Part shown: positions 23,515 to 35,297 of the stretch, piece by piece | Layout: every line of letters starts with the position of its first letter | How positions within the stretch are numbered: the first letter of the stretch is position 1 | Source of the DNA: Paratinospora sagittata | Lineage: Eukaryota; Streptophyta; Magnoliopsida; Ranunculales; Menispermaceae | NCBI GenBank assembly: GCA_035771175.1 | Contig: CM069596.1 | Location: 11,799,001-11,863,000, forward strand | Length of the DNA stretch: 64,000 nucleotides | Direction: 5' to 3' | Program-made: the position numbers and the translations under genes | The notes under the pieces: model-generated | What the model saw: only the letters and a program-made list of their open reading frames with translations | What the model was told of the DNA's origin: nothing | Database searches by the model: none

Positions 23515-24423
23515 AAACTTCACAAAATCAACTAAGGCTCAAGACCTCATTAGAGACGGTGAAGTGGCTAGCAATGCAAGGATGTGCATTTCGAGGTCAT
23601 GACGAATCCATCAATTCTTCAATCATGGGAACTTTATTAAGATGATAAAGTTACAAGGAAGAGTCAATGAAAAAATTGGTGGGATTGTTTTAGAAAATTC
23701 TCCACAAAATGTCAAGTATACCTCACTCGATATTCAAAAGGAGTTGTTGAATATTCTTGCTAATAAAGTGCGAACTATAATTCGTGAGGAAGTCGGGGAT
23801 GCCAAATTTTGCATTTTAGTTGACAAAGCACTTGATGAATCCAACAAGGAACAAATAGCAATTATTTTGAGGTATGTTGATTTGAAAGGTTTTGTTTAAG
23901 AACAATTTTTTGAAGTTTTGAGTGTTAATGACACTAATGCTTCAACTCTTAAAAAAGAGATATGCAACATACTCACTCGATATGATCTTTCACTTGAAAA
24001 CTTGAGAGGTCAAGGATATGATGGTGCAAGCAATATGAGGGGTGAATGGAATCGTTTACAAGCCTTATTTTTGAGAGATTGTCCATGTGCTTACTACATA
24101 CATTACTTTGCACATAGACTTCAACTTGCTTTAGTGGCAATGGCTAAAGAAGTGCATAACATATGGCTATTCTTTTCCAAATTGACTTCTATTGTCAACC
24201 TTTTGAGTAGTTCTTTCAAGCGCCATTCTTAGTTGAAATTTATTCGAGAAGCTGAAATTAAAAAATTGATTGCTTTAGGCCAAACTAAAATTGGTACAGG
24301 AGCTAATCAAATGTGCACCTTGCAACAACCTGGAGCTATTCGTTGGAGTTCCCATTATTGGGCTATTGGTGGATTGAGTAAAATGATTAGATTAGTTTCT
24401 ACTTTGCTTGAAAAGTTGATTGA
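23515..24423 (+). pseudogene. hAT transposase N-terminal half, copy B
   Basis: Reads GCAFRGHDESINSS, VNEKIGGIVLENSPQNVKY, IREEVGDAKFCILVDKALDE, a TAA near 23897, LENLRGQGYDGASNMRGEWN, AYYIHYFAHRLQLALVAMAK and GAIRWSSHYWAIGGLSKM. The 'CILVD...DES', 'GQGYDGA(S/N)NM' and 'CFAHRLQLAL'-like motifs identify the DUF4371/hAT catalytic region. Stops near 23897 and 24230 (before LKFIREAE) inactivate it. The frame is cut by the solo LTR at 24429 and continues at 26443. Confidence 0.85.
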
Positions 24424-24428
24424 CTTTG

Positions 24429-26437
24429 TGTTGAACCAATTATCCTCATGTTCCTGACAAGAATATGTCCCTTATAAGAAAGATATTTTGATAATTGCAA
24501 ACCACATTCTAATTATGATAATACTATATGCATTACACATCTAATCTCAGATGAAAGCTCGTCCGAATAATCGACAACGCATGGTAAAAGAACTATCAAG
24601 ATCAAATTCAAAGACCACTATCGTTCGTAGTCATATCTGTGTGCTATTAGATTATGTTAGATTGTAGAACCACTTTTATCCTTTGATTTAGCAATATGCA
24701 TGATTGCATGGTTTAGTCGATTTGATTTCGAAGTATTTTTCGATCACTTATAATGAAACCCCTATAATAGATTTGATTCAAACATTGATGTTAATTCTGT
24801 TTTATCGAGCTTTAAAAGTTGAAAAATATCAAAACTATTTTATAGTGTCCATCAGGACGCTGATGTGTTTATTAGGACTCCAATATCTTAGCAGCACCCT
24901 CTTGGACTTTGTGAGTGAGAACGTTGTTGATATATTAGGACGTTGATAATGTTCAAGGCTGAAAAGTTCACATCTATCAGGACGCTTACTTTAACAGTAG
25001 TTCCCTCATTGAATCAACCATAGGAACTTATTAGGACGCTAATTGAACATCAGCTTGTGATCGTTTTTAAACATCAAGACGCTAACCGTCCAGTTGCGCC
25101 CTTATGTTTTCGGTCGTTTTAAATGTTTTAAAACATCATGACGCTTACACCTTTAATAGTGCCTTATGTTTTCATGCTTTAAATATTATGACGCTTATCC
25201 CTTCAGTAGCGCCCTTGTGATTTTAAACGATTTAAAACAAGTCAGGACGCTTTTCTTTGAAATAACGCCCTCACAGTTTTAGTCAGTTTTAATTGTTAAG
25301 TAAGTCTAGACGCTTACTTTCAAGTAGCGCCCTCACTTCACAGTTCAGCAGGACGCATACAATCCATAAGTGCCCTCAAGGAACAAAACGACAAAGTTGG
25401 CTTTATGCGTCAAAACGTTGATTGACAAATCAGGACTCTGATCCAACACTATCATAAAATTACTATTTGCACTTTTTTTGATACACTTTTTCAAAACTGT
25501 TTCAAACCTTTTTCAGAGCTTTTTGAATCTTTTCAGAACGTTCCAACACTTTATAAGAACATTCTATTTCCATGAATGATCAGAAGATTCAGGTGTTGTC
25601 GTCGTAATTGCACATAACTGAATTGATTTGTTTCGAGAAAGAATGTGTCCGTTGTTTGAAATAGCGTTGTGCGCCAAAACTCTACCTGAATGCTCAAGTC
25701 CTTTACACTGTTTCTATCTCTATTTATATACTGCCTTAGTGTAGATTGGACATAACACAGAAAATGAGAAAACTGATAACCTATTCTTAAATCTTTAAAC
25801 AGTTTTCACTTGTGCAAATACTCTTGAAAATTATACTTCTACTCGTTGCTTTAAACTCTCGATTATTTTGAAATACGTTATAGTCTTCTGGATTAGTTGA
25901 TCTTCGTTTATATCTTTTCCAAAATCCATTGAAGAAGACGAAAACTTTTTGAGCCTGTTTTTAGTTGAACGTCACCATACATATTTTGTGGAATTTGTGT
26001 TAGCAGAAGGTTCAACCCAAAGCTTTGTAAGTATCACTTTGATTCTAGGTAAAGGGAATCTTATCTCATCTTGTACCTTGGTAGTTGTGATTGGATAGTC
26101 ATTAGTTAGAACAAGTGTTGCTCGAGTTGTAACGGTTGTTCTCACACCCGGAAGTTGAGAAAAGTTATTCTCAAGCCCGCAAGTTGAGAAGGTGTAACAG
26201 GTTGGTCTTCACCCGTAAGAAGATCCTTAGTGGACTTTGGACAAATCCTAACTGAGGAAGTTAGGTAGTGGATGTAGGCGAGGCCGAACCACTCTAAAAT
26301 CTTGTGCGTCTTACTGATATTGTGTTTGATTTACCATACTTGTTTAATCTGCTTTCATTACTTCATATGTTTTAAATAAAGGTTAAAATCTGCTAAGTGT
26401 CCACTTCACCCCCCTCTCGAACACATTTGGGCCAACA
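24429..26437 (+). mobile_element. Solo copia-type LTR, copy B (inside hAT)
   Basis: Flanked by perfect ctttg at 24424-24428 and 26438-26442; starts tgttgaacc, ends gggccaaca; 2009 bp. U3 has at least ten AGGACGCT-type units from about 24850 to 25445, most paired with a downstream (T)AGCGCCCT-like half. A TATA-like box (tatttatatactgcc) is at about 25722, and the R/U5 block is near 26264-26300. Removing it joins the two hAT halves. The only ORF inside (24704-24946) is chance. Confidence 0.9.
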
Positions 26438-26442
26438 CTTTG

Positions 26443-27245
26443 GACTAAACAACAATACATGTGGGGAAGCCAAAGGTGCATATAAAGATTTGAGATCTTT
26501 TGATTTTTTGTTTAATTTATTGTTATTGCATTCTGATTTGCTTTGTCAAGCTTTGCAATCAAAATCTCAAGATATTTTGAATGTTATGACTTTAGTGTCA
26601 ACTACAAAATTGTTCATTCAAGAGTTAAGGGAAACTAAATGGGATTTTTTTTTTGAAAAGTGTAGTGTCATTTTGTCGTAGATATGAAATTGAAATTCCT
26701 GATATGAATGCACATTATATGGAAGGAACAAAGTGTTCTTGTCAGTAAAAAAATAATATCACAGTTGAGCATTATTATCACTTTAGTATATTTAATGTTG
26801 TGATTGATTATCAATTGATGGAGTTGAGAAGTAGATTCCCAAAGCAAACAGTTCAACTTCTTATTCTTAGCATGACATTGAGCCCTGTTGATGAGTTTAA
26901 GTTATTTGATATTAATAATATTTGTACTCTTGCCGAGAATTTCTACTCTCAAAATTTTAGTAACAATGACATTGAAGATTTGAGAAGACAATTGAGCAAT
27001 TATAGGTTTGATGTTAGTTGTTGTAGAAAATTTCAAAATATTGCTTCTCTTTCAAAATTATGTCAGTGTTTAGCAAAAACAAAGAGGTCAAAACACTAGA
27101 CTTTGATTGATAAATTGATCCATTTAGTATTAACTCCTCCTATCAAAACATCACTTCGTTGAAAGAGAGATTGCTAATAACATTGACTTAAATTCAATCA
27201 TTGATGAGTATGAGGATTTAAAACATCGTAGGATGAAGTTTACAT
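26443..27245 (+). pseudogene. hAT transposase C-terminal half, copy B
   Basis: Same protein as copy A: GEAKGAYKDLRSFDFL, LLCQALQSKSQDILNVMTL, the shared TAA after the CSCQ segment near 26745, FNVVIDYQLMELRSRFPKQT. The dimerisation segment is damaged: around 27130 part of the 'STERAFSAM' region is deleted, so this copy lacks the hAT dimerisation core. It also has a deletion near 26530 relative to copy A. Confidence 0.8.
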
Positions 27246-28430
27246 GATATTTTGTAATTGCATCGCATTGCACTTTTTATCTTAAGTTTTATGTTGTTTT
27301 GTTTTGTATTATAGTTGATGTATGCATTTTGAGGAGTAAGGTTCATTATGTCCCTTCCTTTTTAGGTATATATTTTATTTTCAATCAATGAATTTTTCTG
27401 GTACCGTTGAGGTTTGTCCAAAAATTTTTTTTGTCTACCCAAACTAAAATTTATGGCTACTCCCTTGGTATGTGTTGAAGCAAAGTTAGCTAAAACACTG
27501 TTTTATTTAATTGAAAGAGACATTGAACCTTTAGACTTAATTAATAGTGATATTTTGTGACACATTGAAGTTTGTAGAAACTAGAGGTGAGAAAAAGTAA
27601 TATATTGCTCAATTGATGTGTGCACAAGGTGTTTTTATGTTTATTTGTTTAAAAGTAAGTATGAGGGCTTAAAATATTAAAGCACTATAAAAATGTGAAT
27701 CCACTTAGCAAAAGCATAAAGACAATAAGAAGTCATAGAGGTGCACAATACAAAACAATTTTTTGTTGATGTAATGACTCTCACCCGATTTTTGTTTTGA
27801 TAATTACAAATAACATACTTGTGATCACTAATCTCTTTGACATAATTGTTTCAGTGCTAACTAGTTATATCAGACAGACTCAACTACACTGTCAAAGCAT
27901 GTAGAAGGAACACACTGCACAAAAAAAAAATGTTCATTTGTCCAACATGTGGGGAACCATAATTCACAACATAGTCTTAACATGCAAAGTTAGCTAAAAC
28001 ATGGTTTTATTTAATTGAAAGAGACATTGAACCTTTAGACTTAATTAATAGTGATATTTTGTGACACATTGAAGTTTGTAGAAACTAGAGGTGAGAAAAA
28101 GTAATATATTGCTCAATTGATGTGTGGACAAGGTGTTTTTATGTTTATTTGTTTAAAAGCAAGTATGAGGGCTTAAAATATTAAAGCACTATAAAAATGT
28201 GAATCCACTTAGCAAAAACATAAAGACAATAAGAAGTCATAAAGGTGCACAATACAAAACTATTTTTTGTTGATGTTACGACTCTCACCCAATTTTTGTT
28301 TTGATAATTACAAACAACATACTTGTGATCACTAATCTCTTTGACTTAATTGTTTCAGTGCTAACTAGTTATATTAGACAGACTCAACTACAATGTCAAA
28401 GCATGTAGAAGGAACACACTACACGAAGAT
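27246..28430 (+). repeat. hAT downstream segment, tandemly duplicated (504-bp period)
   Basis: Unit one starts at 27481 (caaagttagctaaaac) and recurs at 27985, giving a 504-bp period. The second unit runs to about 28425 and is nearly identical. Copy A has the unit only once. The duplicated junction shares caaagtt, consistent with unequal recombination or slippage at microhomology. No gene. Confidence 0.7.
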
Positions 28431-29008
28431 TCAAGAGCTTCATGTTTGTAATTCTTATTTAGAATCCTAGTGTAATCCCCTGAAAAATCTAAAAATCTAC
28501 TTTCCAATTTCAAATGTAATCCCTGAAAAATCTAAAAATCTCGTTATTTCACTCTTGCCATGACTCCTTACTCTCTCGCCCTGCAATCTCGTCGTGACTC
28601 TCAACTCTCTGCTCCAAACCCCAATCGCAAAAACCCAATCGCGCCAACAAGAAAAGTTTTTGTTGAAATCCAAACCTCTCCTGCTCTGGTTCGTCTTTTG
28701 AAACCCAATCGCTCCTCGTCGAAAACCCAAACCTCTCTCTCTGCTCTGGCTGCTCTCGTCCGTCGTCGGAAACCCCAAACCCCTGAAACCCAATCGCGCC
28801 TCGTCGGAAACCCAAACCTCTCCCTGCTCTAGTTCGTCGTCGGAAACCCCAAAACCTTGAACCTAATCGCGCCTCTCTTTCAAAACCCAAAACCCTCAAG
28901 CTCGAAACTCTCTCTCGCTCTCAAAACCCAAACTCTCTCGCGCCCCTCTTCTCTATCGCTCGAACTCAAACCCCTCTGTCTCTCGGAATCTCGCCTCTCT
29001 CTCCTCTC

Positions 29009-29415
29009 TTGCTCAAAACCTACATCAAAGATTCGACCGAGAAATCGCCCTTGTTCCCCGCGATCGAGACGGTCCTTTGCGTCGCGAAGAAATCCAATTG
29101 GACGCTCCGGTGGATCGACGGATCAAAAAAGTTCGCGGAGCGGATCGTAGCCTTCGCTTGTGTCGAAGGGATCTTCTTCTCCGGCAGCTTTTGCCCGATC
29201 TTCTAGTTGAAAAAGCGAGGGTTAATGCCGGGATTGACGTTCTCGAATGAGTTGATTTCGCGAGACGAGGGTTTGCATTGTGATTTCGCGTGTTTGATCT
29301 ACGGGTTACTGAGTCAAAAATCGTGTCAGGAACGAGTCAGGGGGATCGTCCGTGACGCGGTGGAGATTGAGAAAGAGTTCGTGTGTGAGGCGTTGCCGCG
29401 TGCGTTGTTGGGGAA
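29009..29415 (+). pseudogene. Captured ribonucleotide reductase small subunit (R2) fragment
   Basis: Encodes about 135 residues of plant class I R2: [40 protein letters not shown], then TAG in place of the conserved Trp at 29204-29206, [34 protein letters not shown] and REFVC-like [16 protein letters not shown]2 supplies the di-iron/tyrosyl radical for deoxyribonucleotide synthesis. Here only the C-terminal iron ligands are covered (Glu in VEGIFF, Glu and His in DEGLHCDF). The radical Tyr region lies just upstream of the fragment and is absent. No intron is visible. It lies entirely inside a solo LTR and cannot encode a working enzyme. Confidence 0.88.
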
Positions 29416-29697
29416 GACAATGCAGATATGCGGCTTCTTAGCAGGATTGTTCCATTCAAAATTAAAGAACTATCAGCTGTGGGGCTTGCGAAGAAGACGA
29501 GAGAATACTATGGAGCATCAGTGGCAACACGTGACTATGAGCTTCAGTATATATTTAAGGATGGCGGGATTCTCCTAACAACATATGATATTGTGCGTAA
29601 CAATTCAAAGTCCTTAAGAGGGGGCTTCTACTTTAAAATCTTTAATGATACAAATAATGAAGATAGTGTCGCATGGGACTATGTCATCCCTGATGAG
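29410..29697 (+). pseudogene. Captured CHR24-like SNF2 helicase fragment
   Basis: Begins in frame with the R2 fragment at [17 protein letters not shown], which is Walker A (GKT) of a SNF2 ATPase, then after a small deletion and frameshift near 29462 reads [40 protein letters not shown] and WDYVIPDE, just into the DEAH-type box. This resembles plant CHROMATIN REMODELING 24/ERCC6-like proteins. About 14 residues between motifs I and Ia are missing. After 29697 the frame continues with a short segment (RYAPRNSGKNKLRALQ) that I cannot place, and LTR sequence resumes at about 29756. Non-functional fragment. Confidence 0.8.
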
Positions 29698-31080
29698 GTC
29701 GAGAACGTACGTTACGCACCAAGGAATTCGGGCAAGAACAAATTGCGTGCGTTACAGGTGGGGAAGATTTTATGCTTTTACAATGTTTTATTTTGATATA
29801 TAAATAGGAATGTTAAATTAATTAGGTCTATAGTATTATTAGATTGCTTATGCATGCCTGTTGTGCATGATTTTATATATACCATGTTGTGATTGTTAGC
29901 TATGATGATATGTGTGTCAACATGACTTCTTGTTTTGATTAGATGATAATTGGATGCATGCAATTCATGTGGTATTTGAGACTCATTTATAAATTATAAT
30001 GCCTGATAATGAAACGTATGACTTAGAATATTGGCATAGTAAAGTTCATGCGTGAATACTATTATAATTGACTTTGTGACATGATACCATGTGTAGTGGA
30101 GTTTGAATATGTCTTATGAATGCACTTAATATCGTATTTATATCGTATGTATGGCGTGACATCACTAAGGAACACGATTAAGATAAGAATCACACATATG
30201 GGGCAATTATTTTAAGGAATATCGCCATTGATTATTATGGGACAGCTATTCTAAGGAATATCGCCAATGTTTATTATGGGGCAGTTATTCATGATGAATA
30301 TCGCCAACGAGTTTCTAATTTTTGGGTAGTGCCACCCTGAGCTTGATTTCCTAAAGGTACGTGATTTAGAACGTGATAAAATTCTCGACTCAAACAATCT
30401 AATGTTGCAACGATTAATGTGTGAAACTTGTTTGTAATGTTCTTGTGTATGTATCATGATAAAATGTTGTGAATTGTTTAGATGACCCACTAGGCTTTCA
30501 AGCTCACGCCTATTTTTCATATGCAGGTACTTAAGAGAGTAAAATCGCGAGTTCGTGATGTTGTTCAGAGTAGTATGGGTTAATTAATTTGTTAGTATTA
30601 TGGTGATAGGACTGAATATTTTTATTTGATTTTTAAAAGTTTATTATTTAAACGGGTTGTATTGACAATCGAAATTTAATGAATATTATTACGGTTAGTA
30701 AAGACCATGTGGTTTATTTCACTTGTGAATGCCTTGGACTTGAATTCATTAATTATATCTGATGAATGTATTTAAATGTTGTGTCCATAATGGATGGACA
30801 AGGGCAAGTACCCTCACAATTCAATATGGAAATTTGTATAGTGGAATTATGTGGACCTTAGCATGGAGATGAAAGGGTATTCGTTTATCTTAACCAGTAA
30901 GGTGGTTAGAAGAATACAAATTCATAGTTTTTGCAAATTTTACTATCTATATAATGGTTATGGGTTAAGATAGACGGATACGATTAGCATCTCGATTTTC
31001 AGTGATCTTTCTAGATAAAATTAAAATATTCGTTATTTTACTTGAAATTTAAGTTTTGAAAATCGGGGTGTTACACCTAG

Positions 31081-33180
31081 TGCTGTAGAGTAACCATGTA
31101 TTCCAACCACAAACATGATTTGCATTTTTTTGAAATCATGCATATAGGTTATTATATTCATGCACTTACACTATTATATTACTGATCATGCATGCAGACA
31201 CTTAATTATGATTATGCAGCCATATAGATAAAGTTGATTATCATTCATATTCTTATCCTTATCTATCATGTTCTCATATCATCAACTTTGCATGATTTTA
31301 TCAGTTTACGTGTAACGTATTGAATGTTTCAATCATCTGTTTAATCAATTGATTTACACGTGTTTAACGTTGTCAATTATACCTCAATCTTGTCAAAAAT
31401 TATTTTCAAAGTTAGTCAATGTGTTTGACAAAGTCCTAGACTCATTATGATAAAATAAATCGGGTTTCTATCACTTCAAAGTAAAGAAACACGCTCCCCT
31501 TTTAAGGAACGCGCTCCTGAGCATTTTTCGCGAGACTCATAATTTTTTATCAGAGTTTAAGGAACACGCTCTTTGGTTGAGAAACGCGCTCCTGTAGTTT
31601 TTCCCGAGAGTCAGATTTTTTTTATCAGGAAAAAAGGAACGCGCTCCTGTAGCCAAGGGCAAAATAGGAAAATTTATAGAGTCATTAGTTCTTGATGAAG
31701 GACCTCACTCTTATGCCCAAAGACCATATTAAGGAACACATTCCTCATAAAAGGAACACGCTCTTCATATAAGGAACGTGCTCTTTGATTGGAGGAAAAT
31801 TTGAAAAGTTTTAGATTTTAAAGCAAAAGCGTGCTCCTTCCTTGAGGAACGTGTTCCTATGCCTCGCTGTGGTATTTTTCTATAAATACCACACCTGCTT
31901 ATTTGAAGAGCAACTTTTGCAAAATACATGAACTTGTGCCGATTTTCATCTTAGCATTTTTACAAGTCCAAAACAAGTTCTTGAGTGATTTTAAACCTCT
32001 TTCAAAGCAAAAGTTCACCTACATTTGGCTATTTGATTCATACTTTCGTATAGTTCTCCAAATCTTTCAAAACATTGAGAAACTTGTATGTTTCTCTTGA
32101 ACAAGTGATCAAGACATTTTTGAGTGTCCTCTACACATCTTATTGATTCTTGATCATTTTTGAACGAGATATCTCTCAACCAACATCACACGTGAAGAAT
32201 CTCTAAGCTTCATCTTTACCTAAGTGGGATAAAACTTCTCTAACTAGATTCTTGTGATTTTGTTTGAGTAAATCAGTTTTGTTTGAGTTTATATCTTGAA
32301 AATTGTTTCTTTTTGAATATTGTTTGTGAAACCCTATTTTGATCTTCATATCATTGTATCGTGTTTAGTGGTTTCATAAATATTATGTTGTATCAATTTA
32401 TGTGATAAACCATACTATATTGAATCGATTTCATAGATCAACACTTGGATAGTTTGATTCTTGATCTTAATCATTTATACATTTTGAATCATCAAGTCTT
32501 GATCTTCATTGCATATTAATTCTTAAGCTTTAAACATATCATTATTAGAATAAATATTTGAATACTTGTGCATTTTCGATTCTCGATTTCATATCATATA
32601 TATATTTTAATCGATTGTATATTTTAGAAATCATCTATTTCAACACTTCACATCATTTAAATCATTGTGGTTGGAATAATGATGTTTACTCATTCAAGAT
32701 TGTAAGCTTATTATTGTTGAGAATGTTGTAGAACACATCTCTATATCATTTGTAATCTTGATGTATCGTTGACGTGTTTTGTCAACCGGAGATAATATCA
32801 TATCTCGTACTACTTGTGACCATGCCATTAAGTTGGTTATAGTTTGTGGCTTTCTAGTCAAGCCCTTGTGTAGGCTAGAGTGTGTGGCTTTCTAACCAAT
32901 CCCTTATGTTGGTTAGTATAAATGGCTTCTAGTCATGCCCGTAAGTGACTAGCCAACAGTGTATTAGGAAATCCTGATCGTGGTGATTGGGTAGTGGACG
33001 TAGGTTCAAGAGAAACCGAATCACTCTAAATCTTTGGGTCCATTTATTTTTCCTACATTTGTTTTATCTGGTTTGTTACCTAGCACTTTATCTGTTTAAT
33101 TATTTTAATCGAAAGATAACACGAAAATTCGCCAAATCCAAATCACCCCCCCCCCTCTTGGACTATATACTAGGCTAACA
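31081..33180 (+). repeat. Copia-type LTR with GGAACGCGCTCCT array, second copy
   Basis: Same family as 8172-9668. U3 contains aacacgctcccc, ggaacgcgctcctg and gaacgtgttccta-type motifs from about 31480 to 31860, then a TATA box (tctataaatacc) near 31879, the R/U5 block at about 32983-33031, a (C)11 tract and the end ggctaaca at 33180. Its 5' part was entered by the solo LTR at 28471-31075, so some of this LTR or its host DNA lies before 28466. The exact LTR start and TSD were not found. Confidence 0.6.
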
Positions 33181-34011
33181 CTTTTGGCGCATTCCTTCTG
33201 GAACATGATATTATATAGCAAACTATTACTTATTTAACTAAGTTGAATTGACTTGTTGAATGCATGGACTAAACATTAAAAGAAATAATGAATGTCATTT
33301 TAGCATTTCTCTTTATTTTCCTTAGAATTTGTAGGGGAAAGCAATTTTTTTATTTTTTTTATTTTTATTTTTTTCTGCTAAAGGCATTCTTAATAAAACA
33401 ACTCTTAAGAGCAAAGACAAAACTCCTTATGAATTATATATACTAAAAAAAAAATCTTATAAATACTTTAGAATATTGTGACAGTATTTAGCTAAGTAGC
33501 AATTCTTGACTGTTAAGAAAGTTAAATTATAGCAAAAAACCATTAATAATTAATTGTATCGATTTCATTTAAATGTCTTCCTATGCTTATCATTTACGTT
33601 AGAATTCATCTCATTCTTTGTACTTAAGTAGTATGCCGACTTATTTCCTTTGAACTTGTCTATTTGAAGATGAACTTGGCAAAGGAGTGAAGAGTGCTTT
33701 AAGGATAAAAAAACATTAGCGTGTACATAGCTTTAAAGGTATGATAGATTTTTCTTCTAAGAAGAGTTACTTATTTATTTTTTTGTTTCATTCCTTCCAC
33801 TATTTTCTTATTATTGGAAGCTTTATATACCTTCTTAATATGAGCCTAAATTAGAATATTACTAGTGTCATTCTATAAATCTTTTGTTTAATTTTAGTAT
33901 CTTATATATGGTCTGGTTATCTTTTTTGTTGAGTATATTATGGCATTTTGCATTTTGGTATAATGATTCTTCTTGAATTTGGTTGAATTCATTGGCATAA
34001 GTGAACATAGG
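33181..34011. other. No gene recognised
   Basis: AT-rich intergenic DNA with homopolymer runs (t/a tracts near 33350-33380). No ORF, LTR end, array or RNA gene that I can support. Confidence 0.5.
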
Positions 34012-34547
34012 TAGGGGTGGCAATATAGGTCATGACACGATAACATGACTCGAAACCGACACGAAATAAATAGGTTTGGATTTTGCATAAATAGGTGCGG
34101 GTCAAAATAGGTTAAACCCAATAAGACACGATTAAATTTCAGGTCAAAATCAAGTAGACCTGTTAAACCCGAAATTGACCCGTTTAAGACAGATTATATT
34201 TTTTGTTGAGACTTATGTTATGTGTGAAGACTTTTTAATATTTTACGTCATATGTTGAGACTTTAACTTTATAATATTTTATTTGGTCTTTATCATATGG
34301 TTGTATAATTATGATTTTGAATTTTTGATTTATATGTTAATTTAGAATTTATATATGATAAATAGGTTAGAATGGACTTGTTTAGGCTTTAAGGGTTATA
34401 AACAGGTTAACCTGTTTAACCCGTTTATTAAACGTGTTGGATTTGAGTTTACATATAATAACACGCTATTTAAACATGTCGTGTTTGAGTTTACAATATA
34501 TTTCATTATACACGATTACAACACGGCAACACAAATTGCCACCCTTA
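34012..34547. mobile_element. hAT-type MITE with degraded 8-bp TSD
   Basis: Ends are inverted: taggggtggcaat at the left and attgccaccctta at the right (one mismatch). The flanking 8-mers aacatagg (34004-34011) and atcacagg (34548-34555) match at six of eight positions, consistent with the 8-bp TSD of hAT elements. The interior holds repeated 'gacccgttta', 'aaacccgaa' and 'aggttaacctgtttaacc' motifs, known from this type of plant MITE. No coding capacity. Confidence 0.7.
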
Positions 34548-35297
34548 ATCACAGGGAGTGCGAGTGGGTTGCTCACTACGTCGTGTTTTGATTGTTGTAA
34601 TAAGCCTACTTTCTTGTAGTGGGTGCATGATATATTTTAAATTAAAGAATAATTTTCTTATGAACTTGAACATATTGATATGCCCATTACTCTATCTATG
34701 AGAGGTACTTACGCGACTCCATGCATATCATGTTATGTATGTAAATCATTCTCAATATAAAAACCACTTTGATCAACTCATAAGCATGATCTTTATTATC
34801 TATAATCAGAAAACATACTAAAATCCATTGGAGATGAAAGTTGTAGTTGAAGTTTTTCTAATGGTGAGCCTAGATTTTAATTAGTATTGATAGTGTCATT
34901 CACTTAACCACCTCTAGGCCCCTAAGCCCTGGTGATGGGTTTTACTTTAAAAGGGTTTGTACTAATAATCAAGGAGATCCACACTCATATCTCATGTTAT
35001 GAATATTCATGCATTTGTTTTATTTTAATGGTAAATAAGGGCAACAACATTGCTCAACCACACTAACTCGTTGAGATGGGCGTTGAGTTGGAGATGCAAC
35101 TTTTGTTATATTAATTTGTTTGTCTTCTTTTGGACTTATATATGTATCAATTTGAAATTATGTAATAATATTTCATTTTGCTTTCAAATTTCTGCACACT
35201 TGGTGACTGATGATACTTAGGCGCATATGATATCCTATTCCTTTGGACTTGTTCATGAGATTGTTGTACAAGTAAAGTAAATTTTAGGGATTTTAGG
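34548..35297 (+). repeat. Non-coding; gypsy-type LTR tail in the last 330 bases
   Basis: No gene. From about 34970 it resembles the 10640-10800 remnant (ctttggacttgttcatgag, gcacacttggtgactg), and 47521-47600 (ctctagattttggggtgctagcc) looks like its continuation after the CACTA insertion. It is therefore probably one old LTR tail split by the element that starts at 35298. Confidence 0.35.

Larger units (their letters stand above)
28471..31075 (+). mobile_element. Solo chromovirus-family LTR carrying host gene fragments
   Basis: Starts tgtaatcccc, ends gaaaatcggggtgttaca, and is flanked by identical cctag at 28466-28470 and 31076-31080; 2605 bp. The right half (from about 29756, caggtgggga) matches the LTR at 49499-52325, including 'ctataggtattattag'-type and 'gacccactaggctttcaagc' blocks. 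The first 30 bases recur at about 28514 (tgtaatccctgaaaaatc), duplicating the LTR start. A CT-rich leader at 28560-29000 precedes fragments of an RNR R2 gene and a CHR24-like SNF2 gene. The TSD shows that the LTR inserted with these fragments already inside. Confidence 0.85.

Noticed and set aside
28497..28899. Arg/Gly-rich minus ORFs and an Arg/Ser-rich plus ORF
   Set aside because: Products of a CT-rich, internally repetitive LTR leader; mutually overlapping shadows.
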